Positions 16,692 through 25,621 are shown, counted from the first letter of the stretch. The stretch: DNA of 42,534 nt from Myxococcales bacterium (GCA_009692505.1 SHZC01000015.1:1-42534), one strand, 5' to 3'. The notes: generated by a model from the sequence alone, not told the origin. A program made the numbers and translations.

Positions 16692-18031
16692 TTACTTGTT
16701 CTCCTCGATGATCTGCGCGAGCTCGTCCGACATGGGCGCGACGGGCTCACGACGGAGCTCCATCTCGCCTGTGCTGCCCTTCTTGACGACGAGGTTGAAC
16801 TTCTGGAACCCCGACTCCTTGGCCGGGTAGTCGTCCCGGAAGTGCCCCCCGCGGCTCTCCCTCCGCTCGATGGCGCACCGGGTGATGGGGTCCGACACGG
16901 TGAGCAGGTTGGGCAGGTCGAGCGCCGTATGCCAGCCGGGGTTGCACTCCCGGTGGCCAGAGACGCCGACCTTCAAGGCCCGCTCATTGAGCCCCACGAG
17001 GCCCTCAAGCGCGCGCTCCATCTCGCCTTCGACCCGCACGATGCCGACGAGGTCCTGCATCATGTCCTGGAGGTCCTGCTGGATCTGGAAGGGCCCGTTC
17101 TCGCGGGTGTTCCCCTCGAAGGGGGCGAGCGCCTCGCGGGCGGCCGCCTCGACCTGATCGGGGTTGACAGCGAGGTGCCGCCGAGCCGATTGGCGCCGTG
17201 AAGCCCCGCGGCGACCTCACCGGCGGCGAAGAGCCCCGGCACGTTGCTCATCTGGGTGTCGGCCCCAACCTTGACGCGGCCCATGATGGAGTGGGTCGTC
17301 GGACCGACCTCCATCGGCGTCGTCGTGATGTCGATGTCCGTGAGCTGCTTGAGCTGGTGGTACATGCTCGGGAGCTTCTTCTTGATGTGCTCCGGCGCGT
17401 TTTGGACCTTCTCTTTGATCCAGGCGATGTCGAGGAAGACGCCGCCATGGGGGCTGCCCCGACCGGCCTTGACCTCCCGCCGAATGCAGCGGGCGACATG
17501 GTCCCGCGTGAGCAGTTCGGGTGGCCTTCGGGCGTCCTTATCGTCGGTGACGTACCGCCAGCCCTCCTCGGGGCTGTCCGAGGTTGAGCTGCGGTAGTTC
17601 TCCGGGATGTCGTCGAACATGAAGCGGCGGCCTTCGCTGTTCTTCAAGACGCCGCCTTCGCCGCGCACGCCCTCCGTGACGAGGATGCCCTGCACGGACG
17701 GCGGCCACATCATGCCCGTGGGATGGAACTGCTCGAACTCCATGTCCCTGTGGAAGTCGATCCCCCCATGGATGCCGTGGTCCTGCAAGGTCCGGATCAT
17801 CTCCAGGCCGGTGCGGTCGCCGACGTGGGCGAGGCGGGGGTACTTATGGCCACCGAAGTTGCGCTGGAGGATCTTGCCATCGCGCGTCCGGTCGAAGACG
17901 GCTCCCCAAGCCTCAAGCTCGCGCACGCGGTCCGGGGCCTCTTTGGCGTGAAACTCGGCCATGCGCGCCACGTTGATGTACTGCCCGCCGCGCATGGTGT
18001 CCGCGAAGTGGACCTTTGAGGGGCCATGCAT
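16692..18031 (-). pseudogene. sdhA: broken succinate dehydrogenase flavoprotein gene (sdhA)
   Basis: Three lesions separate this from a working SdhA. First, homology begins at KVHFADTMRGG near 18025, so roughly the first 70-100 residues with the nucleotide fold and the His that holds FAD are missing; another gene occupies that DNA. Second, between GIHGGIDFH and RDMEFEQFHPTGM about 65 residues, including the second FAD-contact block, are gone without a frameshift. Third, after RLGGTSLS (about 17170) the DLLVFG-type block is gone and the frame changes; reading resumes at NPDQVEAAAREAL in the frame that ends at 16692. What remains still shows RGEGGV, the THSIMG His and the GANRLGG Arg. The C-terminal part from MMQDLVGIVRVEGEMERAL onward is intact. 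It cannot make a flavoprotein as written. Decay or assembly error are both possible. Confidence 0.88.
16701..16706 (-). promoter_or_regulatory. ribosome binding site that supports the ATA start of sdhB
   Basis: GAGGAG on the minus strand ends ten bases before the ATA codon at 16690 and overlaps the last codons of sdhA. No ATG, GTG or TTG in the sdhB frame lies at a suitable distance from it. Confidence 0.5.
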
Positions 18032-19066
18032 TTCCTGCTCGCCGAGCGCCAAGGCCTCGCTCGGAAGACCCTGTCGATCCTGCTCACGCGGTCTGGGCAC
18101 ACCGCCGATGTCCCGGCCGACATCGACGAGGCTATCGCGCTCGCTGCGGCCAAGCCCTTCGACGTGGCCATCGTCGATCCGGAGTTCACGCCCGGCGACC
18201 ACTTTCGCCTCGTCCGCGCCCTTCGCGAGGTGCACCGGGTCCCCCGCATCTACGTCGTCGCCCACCTCACGGCCCTGGACCCCGAGATGCTCGCGGAGGC
18301 CTGGTCGGCCGGCGCGGACGACGTCATCAGCCGCGCCGTCGCCGATGACGAGCTCATCGGCCGGGCCAGCGGCCTCATTCGGACGACGCTCTGGGCTCAG
18401 CCCGGTCCCGACGGGAAGGCGCTGACGGCCGGCACGCTGCGCGAGGCCCTCAACCTCAAAGAGGTCTGTCGGTCGGAGCTCTCCGCCGTGCTCGGCCTCG
18501 ACCTCGAGGACTGCGATGCGAGCCGGGTCGAGATGAGCTCGGAGATCTCCATCGTGCTCCCGCTCGAGGGCCTCGGCATCCGCCTGGCCATCGGCTTGGC
18601 AACGGACTCCTTCGAGCCCCTCTCCCAGCATCTCTTCCAGAGCCCGTCCGCCGACGAGCTCATCGACGACGCGCTGAAAGAGTTTGCCAGCTGCGTTGGT
18701 GGAGCCATCAAGCGCGCGGCCTTTGCCGACAAGAGGTTCCTGGGCATGGGCCTGCCCAGCGCGGGCAGCGGGATTGATCCCGGCGAGGGCGAGGTGATCT
18801 GGGGCTTTCGAGCGGCGGGCCTCGCGTTCTCGGTGCGCTGCTTAACCCGCGCGATCCAGACGCGAATTCTCCCCGTCGAGGACCTCCGCGAGCAGATGCT
18901 CGTCGCGCAGGAGGTGAAGGCGCCGACCGGAGATGTGCTCGCCGGGCTCGCTTCGACGCTGACGGCGAGCACGATCGGGCGGCTTCAGTCCGTCCTACGG
19001 AGCGCTCAGCTCGTTCGAGCGATGAACAGCGCCATGAATACGCCGATCTCCACCAAGCTGCCCTGA
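18026..19066 (+). CDS. degenerate receiver domain fused to a CheX-like domain
   Basis: The 346-residue protein starts at ATG 18026, with GAGGGG just upstream. Residues 1-120 have the receiver fold pattern, including Asp in VAIVDPEF at the phosphorylation position. The conserved Lys of the fifth strand is replaced by Arg (VISRAV) and the early acidic pair is reduced to a single Glu. Residues about 140-330 resemble CheC/CheX/FliY-type phosphatases. The helix that normally carries E-x2-N reads DALKEFASCVGGAIK, so the catalytic Asn is Ser. It may bind a partner rather than dephosphorylate one. Its ATG shares the palindrome ATGCAT with the first in-frame ATG of the broken sdhA, so the two are divergent with overlapping starts. 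The family call is moderate for the second domain. Confidence 0.72.
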   Translation: MHFLLAERQGLARKTLSILLTRSGHTADVPADIDEAIALAAAKPFDVAIVDPEFTPGDHFRLVRALREVHRVPRIYVVAHLTALDPEMLAEAWSAGADDVISRAVADDELIGRASGLIRTTLWAQPGPDGKALTAGTLREALNLKEVCRSELSAVLGLDLEDCDASRVEMSSEISIVLPLEGLGIRLAIGLATDSFEPLSQHLFQSPSADELIDDALKEFASCVGGAIKRAAFADKRFLGMGLPSAGSGIDPGEGEVIWGFRAAGLAFSVRCLTRAIQTRILPVEDLREQMLVAQEVKAPTGDVLAGLASTLTASTIGRLQSVLRSAQLVRAMNSAMNTPISTKLP

Positions 19067-19177
19067 GGTCGGTGGACTCCGGGTCGCGCCACGACTTGCA
19101 CTGGTGGGCCGGGTGTGAGAAGTTTCCGCCCGAAAAGCGTGGCAAGCTCGCCACGCCAATACTGAGAGTGAGCCTCC

Positions 19178-22100
19178 ATGCGCTACCTCCGCTCGTCCGT
19201 CTTGTTCGTGGGTGGTCTGACCGCCTGCGCTGATCCCGCGCCGCCCCAGACCTTGGCCGGAGACGGCATCGAGGTTCGTTACGACGAGCAGGCCCAGCGG
19301 GTCGACGTCGTGCTCCGTCGCGCGGTCGGCGAGGGTGAGACGCTGCACGCCAGGCTTCGACAAGGCGCAGTCGGGCAGCTCGACTGCGACAGTGAGGCCG
19401 CCGCGATCAGCCGGATCGACGAAGACCCCATCGCGGGCGCCGCCAAGCCCACCTATGCCGGCCCCGAGGTCGCAGACGACCTCTTCGCGAGCCCCTACGA
19501 CAGCCGCTGGCTCGAGGCCGGTGAGCCCTCGCCGGAGATGCTGGCGGCGATCGCCGGCGGCGAGTACATCATTGATGTCTGCCTCATGGGGCCCGACGGC
19601 GTCGTCCAGAAGGCCGAAATTGATCTGCGTCGGGCGCTCGACCGCGCCGGGAGCAACGGCAAGTTCGACGACTCGGGCGAGGCCCGCATCGCCAGCACGA
19701 CGGCCTACGCCGAGGCCTGCGTCGCGGAGATGGGCGAGATCCCGTTCTTCCCGAAGCTCGCGGACGGCGACTACGGGACCTACAACTGCCTCAACTCCAC
19801 GCCGATCCCCATGACGGTCACGGCGGCTGACGGCACGGTCACGAAGCCTTCGACGCAGGTGTCCGTTTGCGATAGTCCCCAGTACATCTACAGCCTCTGC
19901 GAGCCGAACGCCGAGAGCGGCAAGACCAATGGCCCGCGGGTGACGAGCGCCGCCAACGATCAGGGCACGCACTGGGTGCTTCTGTGTCGGAAGTCCTTGC
20001 CGACCGAGGGCACGTACAACGACATCGCGATGATCGGCCACAACCCCTACACCGGCCGCACCTGCTACTTCCAAAACGCGCTCTACTCCCGCACGGACGG
20101 CCTTCATGTGCCGCACCCCGGCGATAAGGTGGAGTCGCAGGCCTCGCCCCAGCAGTCGCCTTCGCTCTGGGAGGGCATCCACGGCGGCATCGGCAACGGC
20201 ATTCAGTGCGCCGAGTGTCACGACTCCGATCCGTTCGTTCATACACCTTGGATCGACGGCGCCGTCGACACGAAGGGCGACCCGATCGTCCCGAAGATGG
20301 GCGTGGACGACGACTTCGGCCTCGGCTTCAACGACGCGCCCTACACCATCGTTAATACGGCCGGCCAGGGCTGGAAGATGCCCAAGTCCTTGACGAGCCC
20401 CGAGGCGAACGCCTGCACGCGCTGCCACCGCATCGGCGACGGCCGCTGGATGAAGAGCTGGATCAACCGGCTGGACGGGACCGAGGCCGACTGGACCGCG
20501 ATCACGACCGAGGCCCACCGCGTCTTCAACAAGACCACTTGGATGCCGCCCGAGGTCGACGGCCTGGACGGGACAAGCTGGCCGACGTCGGACTTCGGCA
20601 AGGCCGTGGCCTTCATCAAGGGCTGCGCGACGAACCCCAGCGCCTGCACGTTCGCCGAGCTGCCGAAGACCCAGATCGCCGATGAGGGCGGCCTGCCGGA
20701 GATTGAACTCGAAGGGGACGCGCTCGCCAAGGGGGGACTCGCCGTCCTCGGGGCCACGCTGCTCGACCCTACCTGCACCGGCGGCAACTGCGCCACGCGC
20801 CGCTGCGCCGAGTGCCACTCGACCTCACGGTCCGGTCTGCGCCGCTGGCTCGAGGACACGGAGCGCGCGTGGAACACCTGCAACCTCGCGAAGGACCCGG
20901 AGACGATGACCTCCGCGGAGGCCTTGACCTCCGTGAACTGCCTTCGGACCAACCCCGCCGAAGCCGGCTCCGTCTTCGCCGCGGCGAACCTGGGCGTGCT
21001 GGCCACGGGCGTGCAGTACGGCTTCTTCCGTAAGCTCTTCCGCAAGGCCTTCGGCGAGGGCGCATGGCTCATCGAATACACGAAGTTCAAGGCGCGGGTC
21101 GGGATGCCCAAGGGCAACCACCCCAAGCTGAGCCAGCGCGAGTTCGCGGTCCTTCATAAGTGGTTCAAGGCCGGGCTGCCGATGCTCGATGAGGCCCTGC
21201 CCGAGGCGCCCGCGCCCGAGACCTGTGTCGACGAGCTCGACCAGACGGGCATCTCGGCCCACCTCTCGGAGATGCGGTTCGAAGGCTGGGGCGCCGTCAA
21301 CACCGACGCCGGCATCCGAATGTTCGGCTGCAAGGACACCGATCCCTTGGCCTGCTTCACGGTCGGAAACTACCCGGACCGCACGGACCTCTACGGCGTC
21401 AGCGGCAGCACCGTGCGCGAGCTTTCGAAGCTCACCTTCCGCACGAGCTTCTGGACCCGCACCTCGGCCGATGGTCGCTTCGTCGGCAACGGCGGCGGCA
21501 TGGCAGGCTCAACCATCACCGATCTGCTCAACGCGAAGGACATCGGCGTGGACGCCTCCTACGACCCCGGCTTCTTCCCCGACAACAGCGGGTTCATGTT
21601 CCAGGGCGCGACCGGCGGCGCGGGCATCTGCGCCCAGAGCGTGCTCGAGACCGGCGATCCGGTCATCGACTTCAAGGAGGCCGGTTGCATGACGGCGACC
21701 GGCATCAACCTCTATCAGCACGTCGCGCGTGGGCTCAGCGGCGGGGACTACTTCGTCATCAACAGCCAGTTCACCAGCGATGCCGGCCACAGCACCGAGG
21801 ACCCCGCGGCGCACTTCGGCGGCAGCTCGACCATGAAGTTCACCCCGATGCTCTTCAACGGCACGACCTATCAGCCGATGAAGGAGGTCATCACGGACTC
21901 TCCGTATGAAGGCGACTCCGTCTTGTCGCCGTCGTCCCGCCTCGTCGGCAGTCGATTGGCCGGCGCGGGTGGTCGCTCGCTCGGCTACGTCATCCGCGCC
22001 GTCTCCACGACCCGGAGCGGGGACACCTACCGCGTCGACATCAGCCGCAAGCTCGGCACGGTCTGCGCGCAGGGTGCCAAGCTGAACTTCTCCTTCGACG

Positions 22101-22333
22101 AGCGGTTCTTCGTGACCCATCACTACGAGTCTGAGGGTCGGGCCAACCTCTTCCTCGTTGATCTCGCCACCGGAAAGCGCACGCAGATCACCGACGTGGA
22201 GATGGGTACCAAGGCTCTCTTCCCGCACTTCCGCTCGGATGGCTGGCTCTACTTCCTCGTTCGCGCCCCCGATGGGGAGTACGTCGTGACGAGCGATGCC
22301 GCGCTGCGGGTCGCGGCGCAAGATCCCCGGTGA
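19178..22333 (+). CDS. large triheme c lipoprotein with C-terminal propeller-like part
   Basis: The 1051-residue protein has a lipobox ending LTAC (Cys 17). Three haem c sites are visible: CAECH at residue 344, CTRCH at 413 and CAECH at 543. The N-terminal third is beta-rich and contains paired Cys residues. The last 350 residues have repeated strands ending in a segment like WD40/TolB propellers (LFLVDLATGKRTQITD, then LYFLVRAPDGEYV). No catalytic family is recognised. It probably sits on the outer membrane or in the periplasm and moves electrons. The next gene, a diheme lipoprotein, starts in a GTGA overlap with this stop, so the two proteins are likely made together and may form a complex. 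The 110 bases upstream are the only gap on this side and should hold the promoter. Confidence 0.78.
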   Translation: MRYLRSSVLFVGGLTACADPAPPQTLAGDGIEVRYDEQAQRVDVVLRRAVGEGETLHARLRQGAVGQLDCDSEAAAISRIDEDPIAGAAKPTYAGPEVADDLFASPYDSRWLEAGEPSPEMLAAIAGGEYIIDVCLMGPDGVVQKAEIDLRRALDRAGSNGKFDDSGEARIASTTAYAEACVAEMGEIPFFPKLADGDYGTYNCLNSTPIPMTVTAADGTVTKPSTQVSVCDSPQYIYSLCEPNAESGKTNGPRVTSAANDQGTHWVLLCRKSLPTEGTYNDIAMIGHNPYTGRTCYFQNALYSRTDGLHVPHPGDKVESQASPQQSPSLWEGIHGGIGNGIQCAECHDSDPFVHTPWIDGAVDTKGDPIVPKMGVDDDFGLGFNDAPYTIVNTAGQGWKMPKSLTSPEANACTRCHRIGDGRWMKSWINRLDGTEADWTAITTEAHRVFNKTTWMPPEVDGLDGTSWPTSDFGKAVAFIKGCATNPSACTFAELPKTQIADEGGLPEIELEGDALAKGGLAVLGATLLDPTCTGGNCATRRCAECHSTSRSGLRRWLEDTERAWNTCNLAKDPETMTSAEALTSVNCLRTNPAEAGSVFAAANLGVLATGVQYGFFRKLFRKAFGEGAWLIEYTKFKARVGMPKGNHPKLSQREFAVLHKWFKAGLPMLDEALPEAPAPETCVDELDQTGISAHLSEMRFEGWGAVNTDAGIRMFGCKDTDPLACFTVGNYPDRTDLYGVSGSTVRELSKLTFRTSFWTRTSADGRFVGNGGGMAGSTITDLLNAKDIGVDASYDPGFFPDNSGFMFQGATGGAGICAQSVLETGDPVIDFKEAGCMTATGINLYQHVARGLSGGDYFVINSQFTSDAGHSTEDPAAHFGGSSTMKFTPMLFNGTTYQPMKEVITDSPYEGDSVLSPSSRLVGSRLAGAGGRSLGYVIRAVSTTRSGDTYRVDISRKLGTVCAQGAKLNFSFDERFFVTHHYESEGRANLFLVDLATGKRTQITDVEMGTKALFPHFRSDGWLYFLVRAPDGEYVVTSDAALRVAAQDPR

Positions 22334-24171
22334 ACCGCAGGCGATCCTCCGTGAGGCGCGGCCTCATCCTCGCAGCCGTCCTCTGGGGCTGCGCTGATCC
22401 GGTGCCCGTCACGGAGCGCCCCCCCCCGACAGCGATGGACTTCCCAGCCGAGGCCACGGACGGCAAGTCCGACGTCTTCGGTCGCAGCCTCGTGGGTGTC
22501 GCCTCTCCCTACATCGCCGATCCCGCGCTCGCCACGCCGCTTGAGGACGCGCGCCTGCGCTCGGACCACCGCCGACGCCGCGAGGTCGCCTGGCAGACGC
22601 TGTACAAGGTGCTCGAGCCCGTGCCGCTGCTGGGTCTGGCACGGGGGGCCGACAGCGCCGAGCCCATCCGCCTCCCAAACGGCGAGGTCCCCAAGGTGCC
22701 GCGATGGGAGACCTGGTACGGCGTCGACGACTTCAAGCGGATGTTCCAGCACCTCTACGAGGGCATCGGACCCGACGGGCGAGCGGTCCGTGAGCCCTTT
22801 GACGCTGAGGCCATCGACGACGTCTTCATCTGGAACGCAGGCGCGGCCGAGCGTTCGAGCCAGTGGCCACTCGACCGCTACCTGAAGTACGTCAAGGACC
22901 TCGGCGTCTGCGAGCCCGACCAGACCCCCGAGGCCTGCGCGCAGTCCATCCACAGCAAGTTCAGCGGGGCGGCGCTCGGGACTGCCCGCATTGCCTACAG
23001 TCCAGCGACGGTCAAGCACCTGCTCGCTAACTACCCCCAAGTCCTTCGCTGCCTCGACGCCTTGGACAAGGTCAAGCTCGTTGACCGTCCGGCGAACGAG
23101 ACGAACTTCACCGCCTGCCTCGACGCTGAGTTCCCGCCAGATGCAGTCCTCGTCAAGGCGCAGTGGGTGCGCTCCGACATCAACCGAAACCTGCCGGTCT
23201 GGGACACCGATGGCGCGGCGCTGAAACGTCGCCTCGCGGCCGAGTCTGCCGCCCACTGGGGTGAAGAAGGGGACCATAAGGCCGATCCCGGGCCCAGCGA
23301 CATCTACACGATCAAGCTCCGAAACGGCGCGGTGTTCCGCCTCGCCGGTCTGCACGTCATGACCAAGGAGCTCCGGCACTGGCAGTGGATCACGCTGTGG
23401 TGGAGCGATACGCCCGACCTCGACTTTGGGGCCGACCGCCCAGCGCGGATGAAGACCGGCCTTGACCCCGTGTGGAGCCGCTACAAGATGTGCGCGGTCA
23501 GCGGCTACTTGGAAGACGACGCGGACCCCTCCGCCCGGTACGGCGACGCGCCCTCTCTTGCCGAGGCCCTCAAGGCGATCGCGAGCGACGGGCCGGCAGG
23601 GCCGAGCTGGTGCAGCAACCCGTACATCGAGCACGGCCGCGGCAACGCGAGGACGAACTGCATCGGCTGCCACCAGCACGGCGGGAGCACGGTGGCCCAC
23701 GACCTCAACGCCGACGGCAAGCCCGATCCGATCGATCTCGAGAAGGTCATCGATGACGAGGCGCACTTCCCCAGGAATGGCCGTCTGCAGATCCGGGAGG
23801 TCTTCCCGGCCGATTACCTCTACTCCTTCAATCGGGTCGACGATCTCGTGCACGTCGTCTTCACGGAGACGACCCACTTCGACCGGGCCGACACGGACCG
23901 GGTCGCCCCGCGCGTGCACCTCGTGCTCGCCAGATCCGGCGACGCGGAGGCCGGCGCCACGGTGTTCGCCCAGAACTGTGTGCGCTGCCACGGCGACCTC
24001 GGGCAAGGGAGCGACCGCGCCCCGTCCCTCGCCGAGCGCGTACCCGCCAGGGACGACGACGCGCTCCTGCGCACGCTCATCCAAGGGCGCGGGGGTATGC
24101 CCGACTGGGGCAATCAGCTCGACGACGTGCAGCTCGCGGATCTGGTCGCGTTCCTGCGGTCGAAGTTTTAA
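22330..24171 (+). CDS. diheme c lipoprotein with C-terminal cytochrome c domain
   Basis: The protein is 613 residues long from GTG 22330. A basic N-terminus and lipobox LWGC mark it as a lipoprotein. A Gly-Lys-Ser-Asp motif follows at about residue 46. Residues 50-420 are a large domain I do not recognise, rich in Trp and Asp. The first haem site is CIGCH at residue 444, within a segment carrying HQHGG. The second is CVRCH at residue 550, in a typical small cytochrome c domain (DAEAGATVFAQNCVRCHGD, then GGMPDWG with the Met ligand, then LADLVAFLRSKF). It likely works with the triheme partner encoded just upstream, since the genes overlap by four bases. Convergent with the next lipoprotein gene; 34 bases lie between. 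Confidence 0.8.
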   Translation: MNRRRSSVRRGLILAAVLWGCADPVPVTERPPPTAMDFPAEATDGKSDVFGRSLVGVASPYIADPALATPLEDARLRSDHRRRREVAWQTLYKVLEPVPLLGLARGADSAEPIRLPNGEVPKVPRWETWYGVDDFKRMFQHLYEGIGPDGRAVREPFDAEAIDDVFIWNAGAAERSSQWPLDRYLKYVKDLGVCEPDQTPEACAQSIHSKFSGAALGTARIAYSPATVKHLLANYPQVLRCLDALDKVKLVDRPANETNFTACLDAEFPPDAVLVKAQWVRSDINRNLPVWDTDGAALKRRLAAESAAHWGEEGDHKADPGPSDIYTIKLRNGAVFRLAGLHVMTKELRHWQWITLWWSDTPDLDFGADRPARMKTGLDPVWSRYKMCAVSGYLEDDADPSARYGDAPSLAEALKAIASDGPAGPSWCSNPYIEHGRGNARTNCIGCHQHGGSTVAHDLNADGKPDPIDLEKVIDDEAHFPRNGRLQIREVFPADYLYSFNRVDDLVHVVFTETTHFDRADTDRVAPRVHLVLARSGDAEAGATVFAQNCVRCHGDLGQGSDRAPSLAERVPARDDDALLRTLIQGRGGMPDWGNQLDDVQLADLVAFLRSKF

Positions 24172-24205
24172 TGGGACGCCCGGTGGCCAGCGGGCCCCTT
24201 AGGGT

Positions 24206-24901
24206 CTAGTCCGCGCGGCAGCCCTGAATCTCACCTTCGGGTGTGGCGCCCGCGAGGCAGCTCGCTGCGGCGCGCTCCACGAGGTCCAGGGTCGGCAGGT
24301 GGCAGGTCCCATCGCGGCCGGTCTGGCTGATCCACTTGATGAGGCCGGTGCGCCAAGCCCAAAGTCGCGCTCCGCTCGCGTCGATGGACTCCGACTGCGA
24401 GTAGTCGTCGTTCCAGTTGAAGAACGATCCCTCCCAGTTGGTCGTGTCCCGAAGCTCGATGAGCGCGGCCGGCGCCTCGCTCAGGATGGCCTCGAACCTC
24501 AGCGCGCTCGCGTGCATACACCGCCGACCGGCGTTGCTGCCCTCGGCGTATGAGTAGGTGGGGTTGAGCCCCCCGGGCCAGCGTTGCCAGAACTCCGTGC
24601 CGCCCAGGCTGAAGCCGGTGTCGACGTCGGGGTAGGCGTATCCGGGGGCCTCGATTTCAGCCGCGAAGGTGATCGTGGCCTTCGTCACGTCGAGGGCGAG
24701 GGCGAAGGGATCGGCCTGTGCGCCACCCGCGCCGTTGGACCCGGAGTTGGACCCGGAGTCGGGCCCGGCGTCGCCGAGCTCATCGGCTTTGCCGCCATGG
24801 AGAGAAGGGGCCGTGAGGCCGCCGCCCGTCGAGGGATCGGCGGCGTCTTCGCCACAGGCCAAGACCATCGCGCCGAGGAAAAACGATCGATGAATTCGCA
24901 T
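24206..24901 (-). CDS. lipoprotein of unknown function
   Basis: Starting at ATG 24901, with GGAGGG four bases upstream, this 231-residue protein has a signal peptide with a lipobox VLAC (Cys 16). It then has a low-complexity stretch with a GGKAD motif and a Gly-Ser-Asn repeat. A beta-rich domain follows from about residue 65, with aromatic-rich segments (FWQRWPGGLNPTYSY, FFNWNDDYSQSES) and four Cys that could pair. No family is recognised. The reading frame is open upstream into the cNMP-binding gene, so the literal sequence encodes a 476-residue fusion. The strong ribosome site, signal peptide and lipobox argue that this is a separate gene. Confidence 0.7.
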   Translation of the reverse strand: MRIHRSFFLGAMVLACGEDAADPSTGGGLTAPSLHGGKADELGDAGPDSGSNSGSNGAGGAQADPFALALDVTKATITFAAEIEAPGYAYPDVDTGFSLGGTEFWQRWPGGLNPTYSYAEGSNAGRRCMHASALRFEAILSEAPAALIELRDTTNWEGSFFNWNDDYSQSESIDASGARLWAWRTGLIKWISQTGRDGTCHLPTLDLVERAAASCLAGATPEGEIQGCRAD

Positions 24902-24984
24902 AAGCCCTCCAAGAAAAACGCCGAGGATCTCAACGGAATGGCGCGCGAAACTCAAGCGGCGGATCGCTATTTTGTCTCTATACT

Positions 24985-25621
24985 TCAAACCACCGGCTCG
25001 GTGTCGGCTCGGGGGGGTCCCGACGCTCTGGAGCTCGCCCGCGCTCTCGCTCTCGCCTTCGCCGGCAAGAACCGGCACCTCAGGCTCTTGTGCACCCAAA
25101 GGGAGCATGAGGCGCAGCGGCCTCCGCAGCTTCTTCAGATGGGAGGCGATCGCCGAGGTCGGCGTCGCGGTCGGGTGGCGGTCGAGGGTGACCTGCATCG
25201 CCTGAAATTCTGTCGCCACCTGGTTCAGCAAGGCGGTCAGATGGGCATTTTCGACCTGCACCGCCGCGAAGTTCTCGGTCGCGTCGCGGAGGTGCTCTGC
25301 CAGCGTGCGTGCGAGCTTGAGGGGAAGGCCCTTGGACGACTGGAGGAAGGCCTCGACCTTGCCTGCCGGGACCCAGATGACCCGGGCCTCCGTCTCCGCC
25401 TTGACCGAGGCCGAGCGTAGCCCGCCGAGCAGCGCGCCCACCTCTCCGAGGTAGGTGCCCGCTTGACTCACCTCGGCGACCCGTATGTCCGCCTTGTAGA
25501 TGCCGAGCGTTCCCGACAGGAGCAGGACGAGGTCGTTCGCCTCAGCGTTCTCGCGAATGAACGTCGTGCCCGCCTGGATCACGCGCACATACGATCGGAG
25601 TCGGTTGTCGACGTCTTTCAC
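24985..25621 (-). CDS. cyclic-nucleotide-binding domain protein, stop codon lost at a C7 tract
   Basis: The N-terminal 115 residues match the cNMP-binding fold of CRP-like proteins: VIQAGTTFIRENAEANDLVLLLSGTLGIY, then a GTYLGEVGALLGG loop that resembles the phosphate-binding cassette region. The usual Arg of the cassette is not obvious, so cAMP binding is unsure. A helix and coiled-coil-like segment follow, and no HTH is clear. GTG 25621 is chosen because GGAGAG (25629-25634) is seven bases upstream; TTG 25636 is the other option. As written, the frame continues into the downstream lipoprotein. One C fewer in the C7 run (25011-25017) would give a stop at about 24985, and one more would stop a few bases later, so the end given here is inferred. 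It probably regulates or senses rather than binds DNA. Confidence 0.65.
25011..25017 (-). repeat. C7 homopolymer at the fusion point of two genes
   Basis: Seven C on the minus strand lie 110 bases before the ATG of the downstream lipoprotein. Changing the count by one in either direction restores a stop codon within about 12 codons. A run like this is prone to slippage and to miscalling by sequencers. Confidence 0.7.

Noticed and set aside
18032..18631. Upstream extension of the sdhA frame on the minus strand
   Set aside because: No SdhA homology there; it runs opposite the REC-CheX gene.
18995..20818. Open minus-strand frame of 607 codons
   Set aside because: Opposite the triheme lipoprotein; no recognisable domain.
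22249..24084. Open minus-strand frame of 611 codons
   Set aside because: Opposite the diheme lipoprotein; no recognisable domain.
24178..24195. GCCCG/CGGGC hairpin between convergent genes as a terminator
   Set aside because: Only five base pairs, eight-base loop and no T-run on either side.
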